Part shown: in pieces, positions 10,905 through 22,500 of the stretch | Layout of the letters: the number at the start of each line of letters is the position of its first letter | Numbering within the stretch: position 1 is the stretch's first letter | Origin: Ianthella basta | Lineage: Eukaryota; Porifera; Demospongiae; Verongiida; Ianthellidae | Direction of reading: 5' to 3' | Length of the DNA stretch: 64,000 bases | Assembly (NCBI GenBank): GCA_964019415.1 | Contig: OZ025871.1 | Location: 3,514,129 to 3,578,128 of the forward strand | Made by a program: the position numbers and the translations under genes | The notes under the pieces: model-generated | The model's input: only the letters and a program-made list of their open reading frames with translations | Told to the model about the DNA's origin: nothing | Databases searched by the model: none

Positions 10905-12719
10905 TTCCCAGCCAGCTCTCTTCCCTACATAACCTGTTTCTACACTACCAGACCACATTGCTGAACTCGAGTCATCTAGACGACAGGAAACTGTGTTTGT
11001 GACGTAAGTATGGGAACGTGGACCCAATGTCAGCATGTTAGCAACACCTACATGGTAACCATGGTAACCCAGTTCAAGGAGTACTCTAGTAAATGCAAAA
11101 CTAATCTACCATGTAAAGTGTAGCCTTTGTGTTTTGCCTTTAAAATTCTCTGTGTTCTGTTATCAACAATATCCATTTCAATTTTAGTTTAAAATTGTGT
11201 ATATAGTTTGCGTGAATTTACTAGTGTTTCCCACTTTATCTGTGTAGTTTTTGAAAGTCAACTAACTTTTACAATGATCTGCCAGTGCTGTAGTAAGGTT
11301 GTTGAGTCATCACAGTTACAGATTTTCCTTTCAAAAAGGCTCATTTTGTTCCATTGATTGCTTAACACCAGAACACAGGTCATGCTTTCAGTAGTGCATA
11401 ATGAGTAAAAACTCTCCCGATGCTCTGTTATTGGTGGAATAACGTTAATAAAATAATAGCACTGCGCAGTCAAATGGAGCCTTGCGATGTATGAACCCTA
11501 TGAGGTGCAAAAATTTGATTATGTCTAAGAAAAGAGGCTGCAAGCATGTGCTGCAAGTAACTCCCAAAGTCAACACCCATATACCTTCATAAATACAGCT
11601 GGCTCTACCAAGGCTGATGCCTATGGGTGCTGGATCATATACAGTAATCCTGAAAATATTAGTGCTATAGTATGAACATATATACCTTTCCACCCTATGA
11701 AAGGTCTAGTGAAGACAACAGGGAATTTCAATGGATTTGTTTACTGTCTTACAAGTCCTAGAATATGTATGGGCATAGCTATAAGTAGAAGGGATGGAGA
11801 GAAAGATATAATAAAGTATACTGTCCTGAACATTTCTGCCTCAGGCACGTAGATATCACTGATGTTACCCTTATCTTGTTTTAGGTGTGGCTGTTATTTT
11901 CCTGTGCATGCTTCCTTAGAGTACTCCTGTACATAGGCTCACATATATCCACATGTAGATACTACACACCCACTCCTACACTCTACATGTATAGAGGCAC
12001 AAATACCATTCTCCCAAAAGAATGTGGGAGTCTACTGACTGGGGAACTATCATGCCATGTAGCCATAGGGTAGTGTGATTTACAGCTTTCAGAAATTGTG
12101 TAAATATGAACACAACAATGTTGTGATTTCATCATTGCTTGTTTGTACAATGGGGGGGGGGGGGGTGCCAATTGGCAGGATCCAGTAAACCCAGAAAGCA
12201 TGAAGGGAGCCAGTAAGGAAGAACAGTGAAAATGAAATGGGGAACAGTTCACTATGGTGCTACTAGTGTTGTGTATTCCAACATGCCAACAGTGAGGGCT
12301 TCTCAGCTGGCTCAGGCATCAGAAAGGGTTGGTTCTCTAATACCAGCTTCACAACAGGGTTGAAAACCTTGCCGACGTTTCGACGTCGGCAAGGTTGTCA
12401 ACCCTGTTGTGAAGCTAGTATTAGAGAACCACCCCTTTCTAACATGCCAACAAATTAATATATACTAGCTAACATGGTGCATGAATATAGACACTGTAAG
12501 CTTCAGTTGTAGCTAGATAGCTTGGATGGATATGTGGGTTTACAAATGGTATGACGCTGATCAGCAACTATTACTATGTTTGGGCCAGTGCAAATCACAG
12601 TGTAATATCAAATTCTTCCATATAAGGAGTACTACATATACAATACGTAGTTTTAGTGATTTCAAGCTTTTTGTGCACATTTTTGCCTGTAACAAAACAT
12701 TACTGGATACAATTACCAG
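10905..12719. other. Spacer between genes A and B
   Basis: Nothing coding is supported. It contains a 14-base G run at about 12152-12165 and a foldback palindrome at 12321-12441. Open frames at 11258-11473, 11445-11693, 11885-12073 and 11983-12252 carry no recognisable domain. Confidence 0.5.
12321..12441. repeat. 121-bp foldback palindrome
   Basis: The arms (AGAAAGGG...ACGTTT and its complement ending CCCTTTCT) pair over about 58 bp with few mismatches around a centre at GACGTTTCGACGTC. This looks like a foldback element or hairpin remnant. It contains the GTTTCG box seen in the other palindromes of the window but lacks CTGATGA. Confidence 0.75.
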
Positions 12720-13170
12720 CGATTTTCACGCGAAATTCGATAAAAGTAGCCGCGTGGAAAATATTGTGACGTACTTGGCTTGTAGTAATGACGTTGTGCA
12801 AATGGCGGATCCTTGCTCCACAGAACATGTCATGCACAGATTCACCCCATGACGGAGTCAGAGTCTATGAAGGACAGGAAATCGAAGGCCAACATTAGGT
12901 AAAAATGACTTGTATAGAAAATTGGCGGTTTTCTGATGTGCATTTTTAAACATGAGCTTTGGAAACTTTGAGAATGCTGGCTTACAAGCCACAATAACAT
13001 TTATAACGAATTCGACGCGCTTGGAAGGCTTTATCCGCGTCCTGAACACGTCCTATAAGATAAAGTGCATGCGTGCTCTTCATTTGTACGAGATCGAACG
13101 CATACCATTCCCGTTCCTTGGTACGTAGCTATCGCGACATTGAAGCGAACCTAGAAGCGACTCGTGCGCG
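12720..13170 (+). promoter_or_regulatory. CpG-rich candidate promoter of gene B
   Basis: CG dinucleotides are clearly denser from about 12720 to 13200 than in the surrounding DNA. The stretch ends at the ATG at 13171 that opens gene B. It includes TGACGTAC and AATGACGTTG, resembling ATF/CREB half-sites. No convincing TATA box is visible. A gene reading the other way could share it, but I could not identify one. Assignment rests on base composition and position only. Confidence 0.4.
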
Positions 13171-13592
13171 ATGGGCGCACTGGCGAAGTCACAAGGTGCG
13201 GTTCTGTGAGTGTGACTATCTCAGATAGTCTCACCATTGACGCTTTGTGGGGTTGGGGTTTTTCGCTATGCTCCTGCGCACGGTAGAGTGGTCGTGTCCT
13301 GTGATGATAGTGATCTAATATGTGCATCCCCTTATGCTGTGTGGCTGTGTGGGCTACAGCAAAACAATCACTGATCACTGTGTTGATTTGAAGCGGTTGC
13401 TCTGTGTGTGTCCCAGTTGGACCATTTTGGAGCAACACAACCCCACTCTGTACATACACATTAAATGGGGCAGTATCTGAACTTAGCTAATAAGGATCAC
13501 TTTGACGTCTTTTGCTTTCCATCCTCGTGTGTTATGTGCAGGTTTCTGCAAGTGGATTGCTGTTGCAGTGCTGGTTGTGTGTGCTGCAGCTG
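13171..13592 (+). other. Gene B leader exons encoding the signal peptide
   Basis: An ATG at 13171 gives 25 nt ending in phase 1 at a GTGCGG donor. A 51-nt exon (13542-13592) runs from a GTGCAG acceptor to a GTGAGT donor and encodes FCKWIAVAVLVVCAAA in phase 1-1. Joined to the Ig exon at 16720 this gives a typical signal peptide with an Ala-rich cleavage zone. The GTGCGG donor is not strong. A transcript read would settle the first 25 nt; the hydrophobic exon is better supported. Confidence 0.6.
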
Positions 13593-16500
13593 GTGAGTGA
13601 ACTGGCTTGTCTGTGCTTGTATTACCACTTGTTCATCAATACAAGCGCAATGTTGTAGTACAGCACACTGTTGTACAACGAAGCCTTGCTGGATACCGAG
13701 AAGGATAATGATCATTTTTGTGCAAGGACTGCTACAAGGAACTGAAATCCTTGTCAAAGCGAGAACTTGAGCTGATGCGAAGCAAAGAAGAGTTGAAAGA
13801 GAAAACGAGGAAGGCACAATGATGTATTCTTCACTAGAATGAAAAGATTCTGTCCCGTTGGATAGACGTGCAGCTTTAGTCCCCCTTCTGTCACTAATCT
13901 GTGACTCCATAAGGGAAATCAGAGGTGATATGATGAGCACCTTCAAGCTTCCCAGGCGTATGTTTCTTTGGCGATTGATTCAAAGCGGCGTCAGTTCAAT
14001 TATCAAACTCTTCCTGAATCCATTTGGGAGATTAATAAACATGTCACTGCTAGACAAATATGTAAGTGCGTTTCTTGTTGCCGAGGATGAAGACTGAAAC
14101 AATCCTAACCAAGGAACTGTAAAGCTGCACGGACAATGTCACTGAAGCTATTGGCACCTGCCGATAGCTTCAGTGTACCGTACACTATACTACAGTATAC
14201 AGTACACTAGTGTATAGTACACTAACCGCAAAGTCATTCTTTCTACCCCTATTCGGGGTAGTACAATTCTGTTGGTCAGATGTTGAGCAATGTCAACAAC
14301 TGGTGCTGGACCCTCCTTCCCTTCACTCCCTTTGGGCGCTTACAGATTTAACAGTTAGGAGGGTCCAGCTGGCTAGGCTATGTTGTATGCTGGCTGCAGC
14401 TGGTGACTGCAGCATGCCAGTGACTAAATCAGTTAGCATCTACTTGCAATTTCCCTTTGTTCATTCCACCTATCGTTAAGTCTTAGTGTGCTACTGCAAC
14501 TAGACAGTCTAAAGCAGATGCATGGTTTTTTCATTGCACATGTGCTCTTGACTCTGCTTATGCTCCTCAAGCTCGGTACTATGCCACAGTGAGGTTGTCA
14601 CTGAGTTGTGTTTTCTTTTTGAAAATAGAGTTGGTTAATGTCCTATCATCCCTAACTCTTCCTTCATATTGCAATGTGTGTATTACTCTCATTGATACAT
14701 CATACATACTGTACGCATATGAATTTTCTGTAATTGTGGACTACGTAGTGCTTTGGGTAGGTGTGGTGTGGATGTATTGGAGACAATGTCTGTGGACTTT
14801 ACCTCCAATGTTATACATGCTAGTTTTGCAACTCTGCATTCCGTGCATGCAATCTGATGTACCGTATTTGTCCGTATAGTAGCTGGGCTCAATTAGAGGC
14901 CCGGGCTCGATTGGAGGCCCAGGCTAAAATAGAAGCCAGGGATCTAAGCAGTGATTGCCGGATCTCAGGTAGAGGCCGGGTTCAAATTGACGCCCCAGGT
15001 CCGGAATCCACACACTGGCACTCTTCATTATCAGAGGTGCATGCTTTTAAGTGCGAATCAAATGCAGTGCAACAAGTGGTGACTGATTAGACTCTCCACT
15101 GCAGTAGTGATGTCCAAGAGAAAGTGCGCTGCGTGCATCTTACTGCAGCTAAAGGTATGAATCAAATGCAGAAGAGCCACAAAAGAATCCTCTGTGAGGC
15201 GACTTCTGGGAATGCACGCCTTCTACAAAGGACTCAGCGCTTGCAGATCTCAACAGCAGCCATGTGTTATCACAGATTTTATATAGGAAACATGGCTAGG
15301 TATCTGTTCATTTTGTACAGATTTTAATATAGGCCAGGCTCAACAGAGGCTGGGTCAAAACCTCTTGAAGTATAGTAAATAGAGACCTTTACCTCTATTC
15401 GGTCAAATATGGTATTATGCCCCAAACAGCCATGGGTGAATTTTGTAGACAGTATCAAAATTGCACTTTCCCTCGTTTCAGTTCCAGAGTTGGCTGGATG
15501 TACCATAAATCTTCTAAAAAATCATGAACTTTATATACTTTTCATTTCTAAAGTTTTGAAGTTTAGGAGGAAATATATTCATTTTCATTCAAGTCTTGTG
15601 AAAATTAGAGCCTCTTGCAAAATTGGAGGTGCTCTTCGCTGCCATTTCTGGAAAGCTTCATGAGTATAATGGCCACCACTGGTGCTTTCCTCCTCACTGT
15701 GCTGTGCATTATTCACAGGAATCATGTCTACAAGGAAGTTTTGAGCCACCATATTGCAGAGGATTTTGTATGGGTTCCTAAGGAATGGAACTTCCTAGAC
15801 AGGAAAGCCATAGCTGTCACCTGCACTGCTTGTAGCAGCTAGCCAGTCGGACATTTCCAAAGGCAACACTGCTTTGTTATGTAGGTACGTTTACCGCTGT
15901 TGGGCACCATTTCTCAAGGTGTATCATGCGGTACCCGAGTAACCATTGCTGAAAATTAGAGGTCTACATGAATTTTGGAGTCGCCAAGGATTCGAAACTT
16001 TAGAACGTTTCAAGGCAACACTGTGGAAAGTTTGCAAAAATTAGATTTTCAAATTTTTAGAAGGTTTACGATATTACAGAATTGTGTGTGCATGCAATAC
16101 CTACATGTATGGCTGCACTCACCTTCTGACTGGGATGTATGCACTGGGACCATCCACATGTGCATGTGCTATCGTAGTGGCTTCTGTTTTGAGTGGTGTG
16201 GTCATAAGGGATTGCTTGGCCTAGCCCTTCAGAAGCCACTGTACCTCTGTGGTTGCTGAGTTGACAGCAGTAAATTTTGAAAAGGAACTGGTGGGGAGGA
16301 GAGGATGTGGGGTGGTTTGAGCTAGCCTCATGTCTATAAGCCTGGCACATTGCCATGTATGGAATGGTTGCAATTGGATTACAGATATACTAACACATAG
16401 CAGCTCATCAGCCAACAAGATTGCAGATTGTCCTATATTCATTTATAACTTTCACTTGCTGCCCCGTGCACAACCTCAGTGGGTGATGTGCTCTGCTATG

Positions 16501-19500
16501 TGAAGTCATGTACATAAGATATCTGATTGGGTTGCACTGTGAACTGCAACCTGTTCAGTGTGCCAGACTAATTTTCCCCATAATTAGACCTGGGTATGTG
16601 AGGCTAGGTTTGGTAAATGGTATAACAGTAGGAACAAGATGAAAGGGGTTGGCATGTGCATTGTTAGCTAGTTCTTGCTGATCTAGTGACCTTGTCACTC
16701 CTCCTCCTCTTCTCTTCAGCAGCTACAGCTGACACTGCAGCCCTCCTGCACGGCAACCGACAGTCAATGTACCTCGACTGTGGTTTGCATAATGGGGAAG
16801 TGACCTGGTACCATAATAGCACAGAGTTGATGGAAATTGACACACCTGGATCTACACAATACCATGGTGTGAGACGGCACAAGCTTCGAATCACATTCCC
16901 AACTCCTCAGGCTGCCGGCTTGTACCAGTGCAAGGATAGCAGTGGAAGGGTACTGAAAGAATACTCTGGAGTCACAGTCTATGGTGAGCCCTGTAGGCCA
17001 TGGTCCCAATTAGTCAATCTTTGTGCATCAGCATTCAGTATGTTCAATGTGTCTCCCAACAACTGAATACAGCTGAAGAAAGGGTACAACATGAATGGGT
17101 GAAGCTAAGCACTTGCACAAGTTGCACTGATTACTGCAGCTACTCCAACCTGCATACACATATACCTGTGTTAATCCTGTCACTACCACTTGCTGTTGAT
17201 GCCTTTCTTGGTATCAAATAGTACTGATTAAAATGGACTAGCTAGCACTTTCCTCTGTGTCTAACCAGTGGTGAAGGGTTTAGCTAACTGGATTCTTCGA
17301 TGCATACCAGTGATCTGGTACTACAATGGGTGGTGACTCATCACCATTGTTATGCAGGCTTGTGTATGGTTTTCAAACAGAATGTAAAGTGTCAATGCAC
17401 TCCACAACCTCATGGTAGATGGGGAGGGGAAGGGAGGAGGGGAGAGAGGGCACCAAAGTGTCTAGGTTTGGTATGCAGCCATACAGTAGGGCAGTGCTTT
17501 GGGAACTACCTGTTCTGCTTCGCTGGTGGTTTTATATGATAGTTGGGGCCTATCCCATGATGGGGGGATTCTGGAGCTATAGTGTAAGGCTTTCATACAG
17601 AATATGCAGTGTCAAACCACAAAAGGGACTTTACCTTAGGTGTATGTGCATACACTTGCGTTAGCAGTTGGAATTACTTTACTTTACAGGTCATCTACAT
17701 ATTCCTGTGTTGGTTATGCTAATGTCCCCTGTCACATTGCGTCACATGGCTTATGACTCAGTGAGTGTCATTCCAAACTGGCCTACTGCAAGGCAGTTGG
17801 AACCAGTGTAACTGGTGACTCACAGGCCTCAACAGTCTTATGCAGGCTTGTTTTGAAGATTGTACCCAGCTCTTTTACAGGGCTCAGTTCGTGACAAAGG
17901 AAATGTTACCTGTTTCATTGTATCTTTCATGCTAACTATTCTTTCGATTCTGACTGAATATGATACATCTCACAATGTATCTCATCATCAAGTATTAGTG
18001 TTGGTGCACTGTGTTTACTGACTATTGCTGCAGCTCTTGTAAGTGCTACCAGTGGGTCTATATTGTGTATGACGTCTATTTTACCCTTTTGTAGGTAAAC
18101 AGTCTGTGTGTAATGATATTGTGACACATGTTATGTTCCTTTTTTCTCCCTTTTCCTGCTACACAGGTGTGCTTGTGCCAGACAATTGTACCGGTGAAAA
18201 AACTACACCCTGCATTGATGTTACTGAGGTGGTTGTGGTGGATCTTCCCCCTGAGCAGTGGCGGCGATACAGGATATCTCTCTCCTACCACCACAGCCCA
18301 ACTGGGTACTACCCACTGGTGAGTGCACAGCCATGAGGAAACTCTTACACACTAACATTGCACTCATAGACTTGTCTTGACTTGTCTTGAGTGAATTTGC
18401 AGAAATAATAGCCAGCTCACAACTGGATCAGATGTTTCCGCTAGTCTCTCATGCCAGACCCCCTGCAAAGGGTCTGGTATTACATTGCATACACCAACTT
18501 GTGTCCAGGATGAGATCCTGTCCTGGCCAATCAGATTCGCTGTTTGCTATATGACGTCATCCTAAAATTGGAGATTTGGCATTGACTCGCTTGAAGGATA
18601 TCATAGGACGCACTGCGACTTCACTCAAGTACGCTCTGAAAACAGAGCAAGAACAAACCATACAAGCAAAATAATGCAAATTCGTACGCTCCATACTTCA
18701 CTCGCCACACTACCGCACTGCGGACAACATTGTGCAAGAGATAAGCACATATATGCAATTACTACATTTGTTTGGCACAAGTCGGCTAATGCATACTACC
18801 AGACCCTTCCGCATGTGGAGGGGGTTCTGGCAAGCAAGACTACAGTTTAGCAGGCTTTGGCTGCCTTCATTAGTGACTAGTGGACACTTCACACAATGCA
18901 CAAGAATGGCTCTGATGTATGCATACAAATAGCATTCAAACGATGAGTTTGTCATGTGAGGCAAGGAAATTCAAACACTGTGAGTTAAAATTCAAAATGT
19001 AACATTAGAATGAACATTAACATTAAAATAGAAAGGTATGATCTGCGGCATCTAGCGTGCTAAATGGACGTCAACAAACATACATTGGACAGACAGGCAT
19101 ATCCCTTGACCACTGTTTACGTGAGCACTGCTGTGCTGGAGCAGGAGGAGATGTGGTAAATGTTTTCTCGTCCATCCACAAAGTTAATCTATCCCAGGCC
19201 TCAGTGATCGATGTACACCCTCACACTCAGATATGCTGCAAGCTAGAGTTGTGGCTTATTCAGCATTGTCAGGCCACCCTCAACAGAGGGAAGGGCACCA
19301 TGTCAGAACTCTACACTGCGCTATTGGGCTGTTGGACTGACCACCTTGACTGTTATAGGTACTCCTCCCTTCACCATTTTCTTGTTTGCATTCATTCTAT
19401 TGTTAAATCTCTCTGTGCTATAATATCCCACCATAATCCTGGTTTCCTGTACACTGAAACTGACACATGAACATGTCATTGTCTGGCCACCATTTTTGTT

Positions 19501-22500
19501 TATTCACCTGTGCTTGTGTCAATTATTTGCTGATGAAGGCAGTCAAAGTTGCTGAAACATCTGATCCAGTTGTGATTTGGCTGTATTTCTGCACATTTGT
19601 TTATGACATATTATCTTTCACTTCTCATCCTCTCTTTCTGTGCTTGCCAGGAGACTCCCCACTATCCTGTACACTGGATTGTTCAAGCAGATAATTTTGA
19701 TGATTATCAAGCTTGCGGTAGACGTTTCAATAACCCGTGTAAATTTGCCTGGTGTGATAAAGGTCGCTGTAGGACATCTAGCTTTGTTGCACATGAGGCA
19801 GGTCTAAATGTGACAGGAGAGTTTGGGCAAGAGGTGGAGGTTGACCTCACTAAGCTTGCTCCAGGCGACACCAATGGTATGGTGGAGGTGCTGTATCAAG
19901 TGAACCTGCCATACAGGAGAGATGCTGTAGGCAAAAGGAATCTCGTTGTACTGAAGAAGTATCGATTCAACTTTCAAGATTTTGTCTATAACTGTAAGTA
20001 TTTTCGCAAAGATAGTGTTTCCATTATTTACATGCACAACCTTTAACACATTACCCTGTATTCTTATTTGTGATGTTGTTTAAGTGAGGCTCTTGTAATC
20101 CTGTTCTTTTGCATGTGCTCTCTTTACAGTTGAGGTGTGGCCAATGAACTGTAGCAGTGACCCTTGTAATGTGACAGTCAATGAAGGTGATGATGTCACT
20201 GTATGCAGTGAGATGGCCCCAAGCATTGCAGGGAGGCCCATGCCTATCCAGTCAACAAAATGGATGTTCATGGAAGCAGGGGGAAATGAGGAGATGATGG
20301 CACAGTGCCAGGGAGAAGTGATGTGCTGTGAAGCAGAAGGGTCAGTAGTCTTCTACTACTCCACACACAACACTGCTTGAGCAGGCATTAATTGTTACAT
20401 ATCCAAACCACTGACAGCACAGACCAGTGCTATGTAGAATTACGTTATTATGTCAGGGGATTCATGGTTGTTGCATTGTGTTGATGCTGCACCCTGCTTG
20501 AAACCTAGTGGCAATGTTCCACTGGATAGATAAGTACTGTACCTTATTGCCCAATGGCACTGTACATCAGTGGAGCCACCACTTCGGTATTTTGATACTG
20601 GAGTGCAGTTTCACCAGTACCGTATACGCTTGAACTTTCGCAGACCATTCTAACAAGTGTATAGGCCTAGATGTTGTGGTACACAACAGATTGAGGGAGC
20701 CTTCTTTCTTTTGTACTTCTGTGTGATGCAAACCATTTCCCTTTGGAGAATGTCCTGTGGCACAGGATCATTCGGAAACAAGGCATTCTTTTCATCCTTC
20801 CACTTGTTGAACAGCCTTAAACACTTCTGAGTGTCGTCGGCCATATTCTCCCCTATAAAATCCCTGTTTGCACTGCTCAAAGACATCACCTTTATTGTCA
20901 AACTTAAAAGGGTTCTTCACAGAGGGCAGAGAATCCTTCACATTCAGTTGGAAGTGCTTGGCCATGATTCATGTATGTAATACCTGTCATTATCCTTGGT
21001 GCTATCTGTATATATCTGCAATGGACAAGCTCAGATGACTTTGGTAAAGTGAAGTTTCATTGTCGTGTACCATACATAGGTGACTGAGTGAAATTGATTT
21101 GTTTGTTGTGATGCATTACCACGATTCATTGGGATGGGCAAACGTAACCATGTTAAGGATCACTATCATTTTCCTCTCAGGTGCTCCAACCGTAGTAGTG
21201 TCAGTGGAGAGTGGGGCCGGTGTTTCTCACTTACCAATGTGTCCATGACTGACAGTGGCCGTTTGCTTAGCTTCCAGGTGCGGTCCACCCAAGACAACAA
21301 GGTGACCACTGTCAACTACACTCTGCACGTCACACCGGCTGTTGATGGTGAGCCACTAACATGTTGTGCTGTTGTGTTTAGTTGTGTAATGACAATTGTG
21401 TGCTAGGGTGTTTAGTGCAAGCACGTATATGTACATATGGGTGTACGTGTGTTTATATGTTATACTAGGCGACATTGAGGGTGAGCCTGAGTGAGAGTTA
21501 CATACATACATTAATTGTGCCTGACAGTTGGAAGATGGGTTGAGGTGAATAGAAGGGTTTGGAGGTGTAGATGGGCGTGATGGGATAAATGTATGTACAA
21601 TATTGTACATACAGTAGCTTCATGTGCATTTACTGTAAAAGCACATTGCTGTGCACACAGTGTAGCGCTTATAGACACCTCCCGCCAGAATGGACTTCCT
21701 GCCAGAACTAAATAACGGCCTACAAAGCAGAGTGCACAATAGACAATAGCATTTGCAGTCTATGCTTATACACGCACTTGCCCCTCAGGCGCTTTGCGAG
21801 GGGCAAGTGCATGTATAAGCCATAGTCGGTGAAATGCTATTATCTACTATTACATACATGGCTTCATGTGCACTCAAAAACACATTGCTGTGCACACAGT
21901 GTAGCGCTTCTAGACACAGGCATACGTACGTATATACAGTACAAACAGTGAAACACGCCGCAAGACTATGCAGGACAGCCGTACATAGACAAGTTGTGTG
22001 ACATTTTGTACAATCTGAGAAATACATTTGGTGAAGTTCAAGCATTTATGGGTATACACGGTTCCATACATATTGTCAAAGAGCCACCTGTGAGTGTGCA
22101 TGAGGATGGAGGATGATGAGAGCAAACATGCAGTGTGCAATGTCCCTCTCCAAGGGATGCCTTTGAACAGTGACCGATTGTCTTCATTGCTTTGAAATCT
22201 CAGGCAAACTAGAGTGAATGATGGAATCAATACATCATTGGAACAGTTTGCACTGTTAGAGGTTTACCTACTAGATGGAGACATGTTCACTAGACACCCT
22301 GTTCTGTTCTGTTCACTAGACCCAGCATGCCTACCATGTATCCATAGCTATGGTCTCTCTCTGTGCAAATTAGAAGAAGCTCCAGTTTTTTGTTGATGAA
22401 ACCGCTCGATTCTTGTGTTCTAATCAGTGTCACGTCTTCACATCAACATTTTCATCACACAACATCTGAACTGTGTTTTAGACCGTTGGCTAGTGCAACT

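Larger units (their letters stand above)
18394..19598 (+). mobile_element. Penelope-like retroelement remnant in gene B intron
   Basis: The insert fills the intron between the gene B exons 18167-18318 and 19651-19993; the gene A intron there is only 666 bp. Its ends are inverted copies: 18394-18440 reads as the complement of about 19545-19598, sharing AACATCTGATCCAGTTGTGA. Inside, 19057-19341 encodes a GIY-YIG nuclease. A CTGATGA...GAAAC box follows at about 19530-19551. No reverse transcriptase core is seen, so the copy is truncated. A MITE is nested at 18451-18834. Confidence 0.75.

Noticed and set aside
13497..13946. 149-codon minus-strand frame
   Set aside because: Shadow of the gene B leader exon region; no domain and rich in simple residues.
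15661..15842. Frame starting MSIMATTGAFLLTVLCIIHR, a possible signal peptide for gene B
   Set aside because: No donor in the required phase 1; the exons at 13171 and 13542 join the Ig exon cleanly.
16066..16356. Minus-strand frame of 96 codons conserved in the 22628 repeat copy
   Set aside because: The repeat copies are nearly identical DNA, so both strands stay open; differences do not favour one frame.
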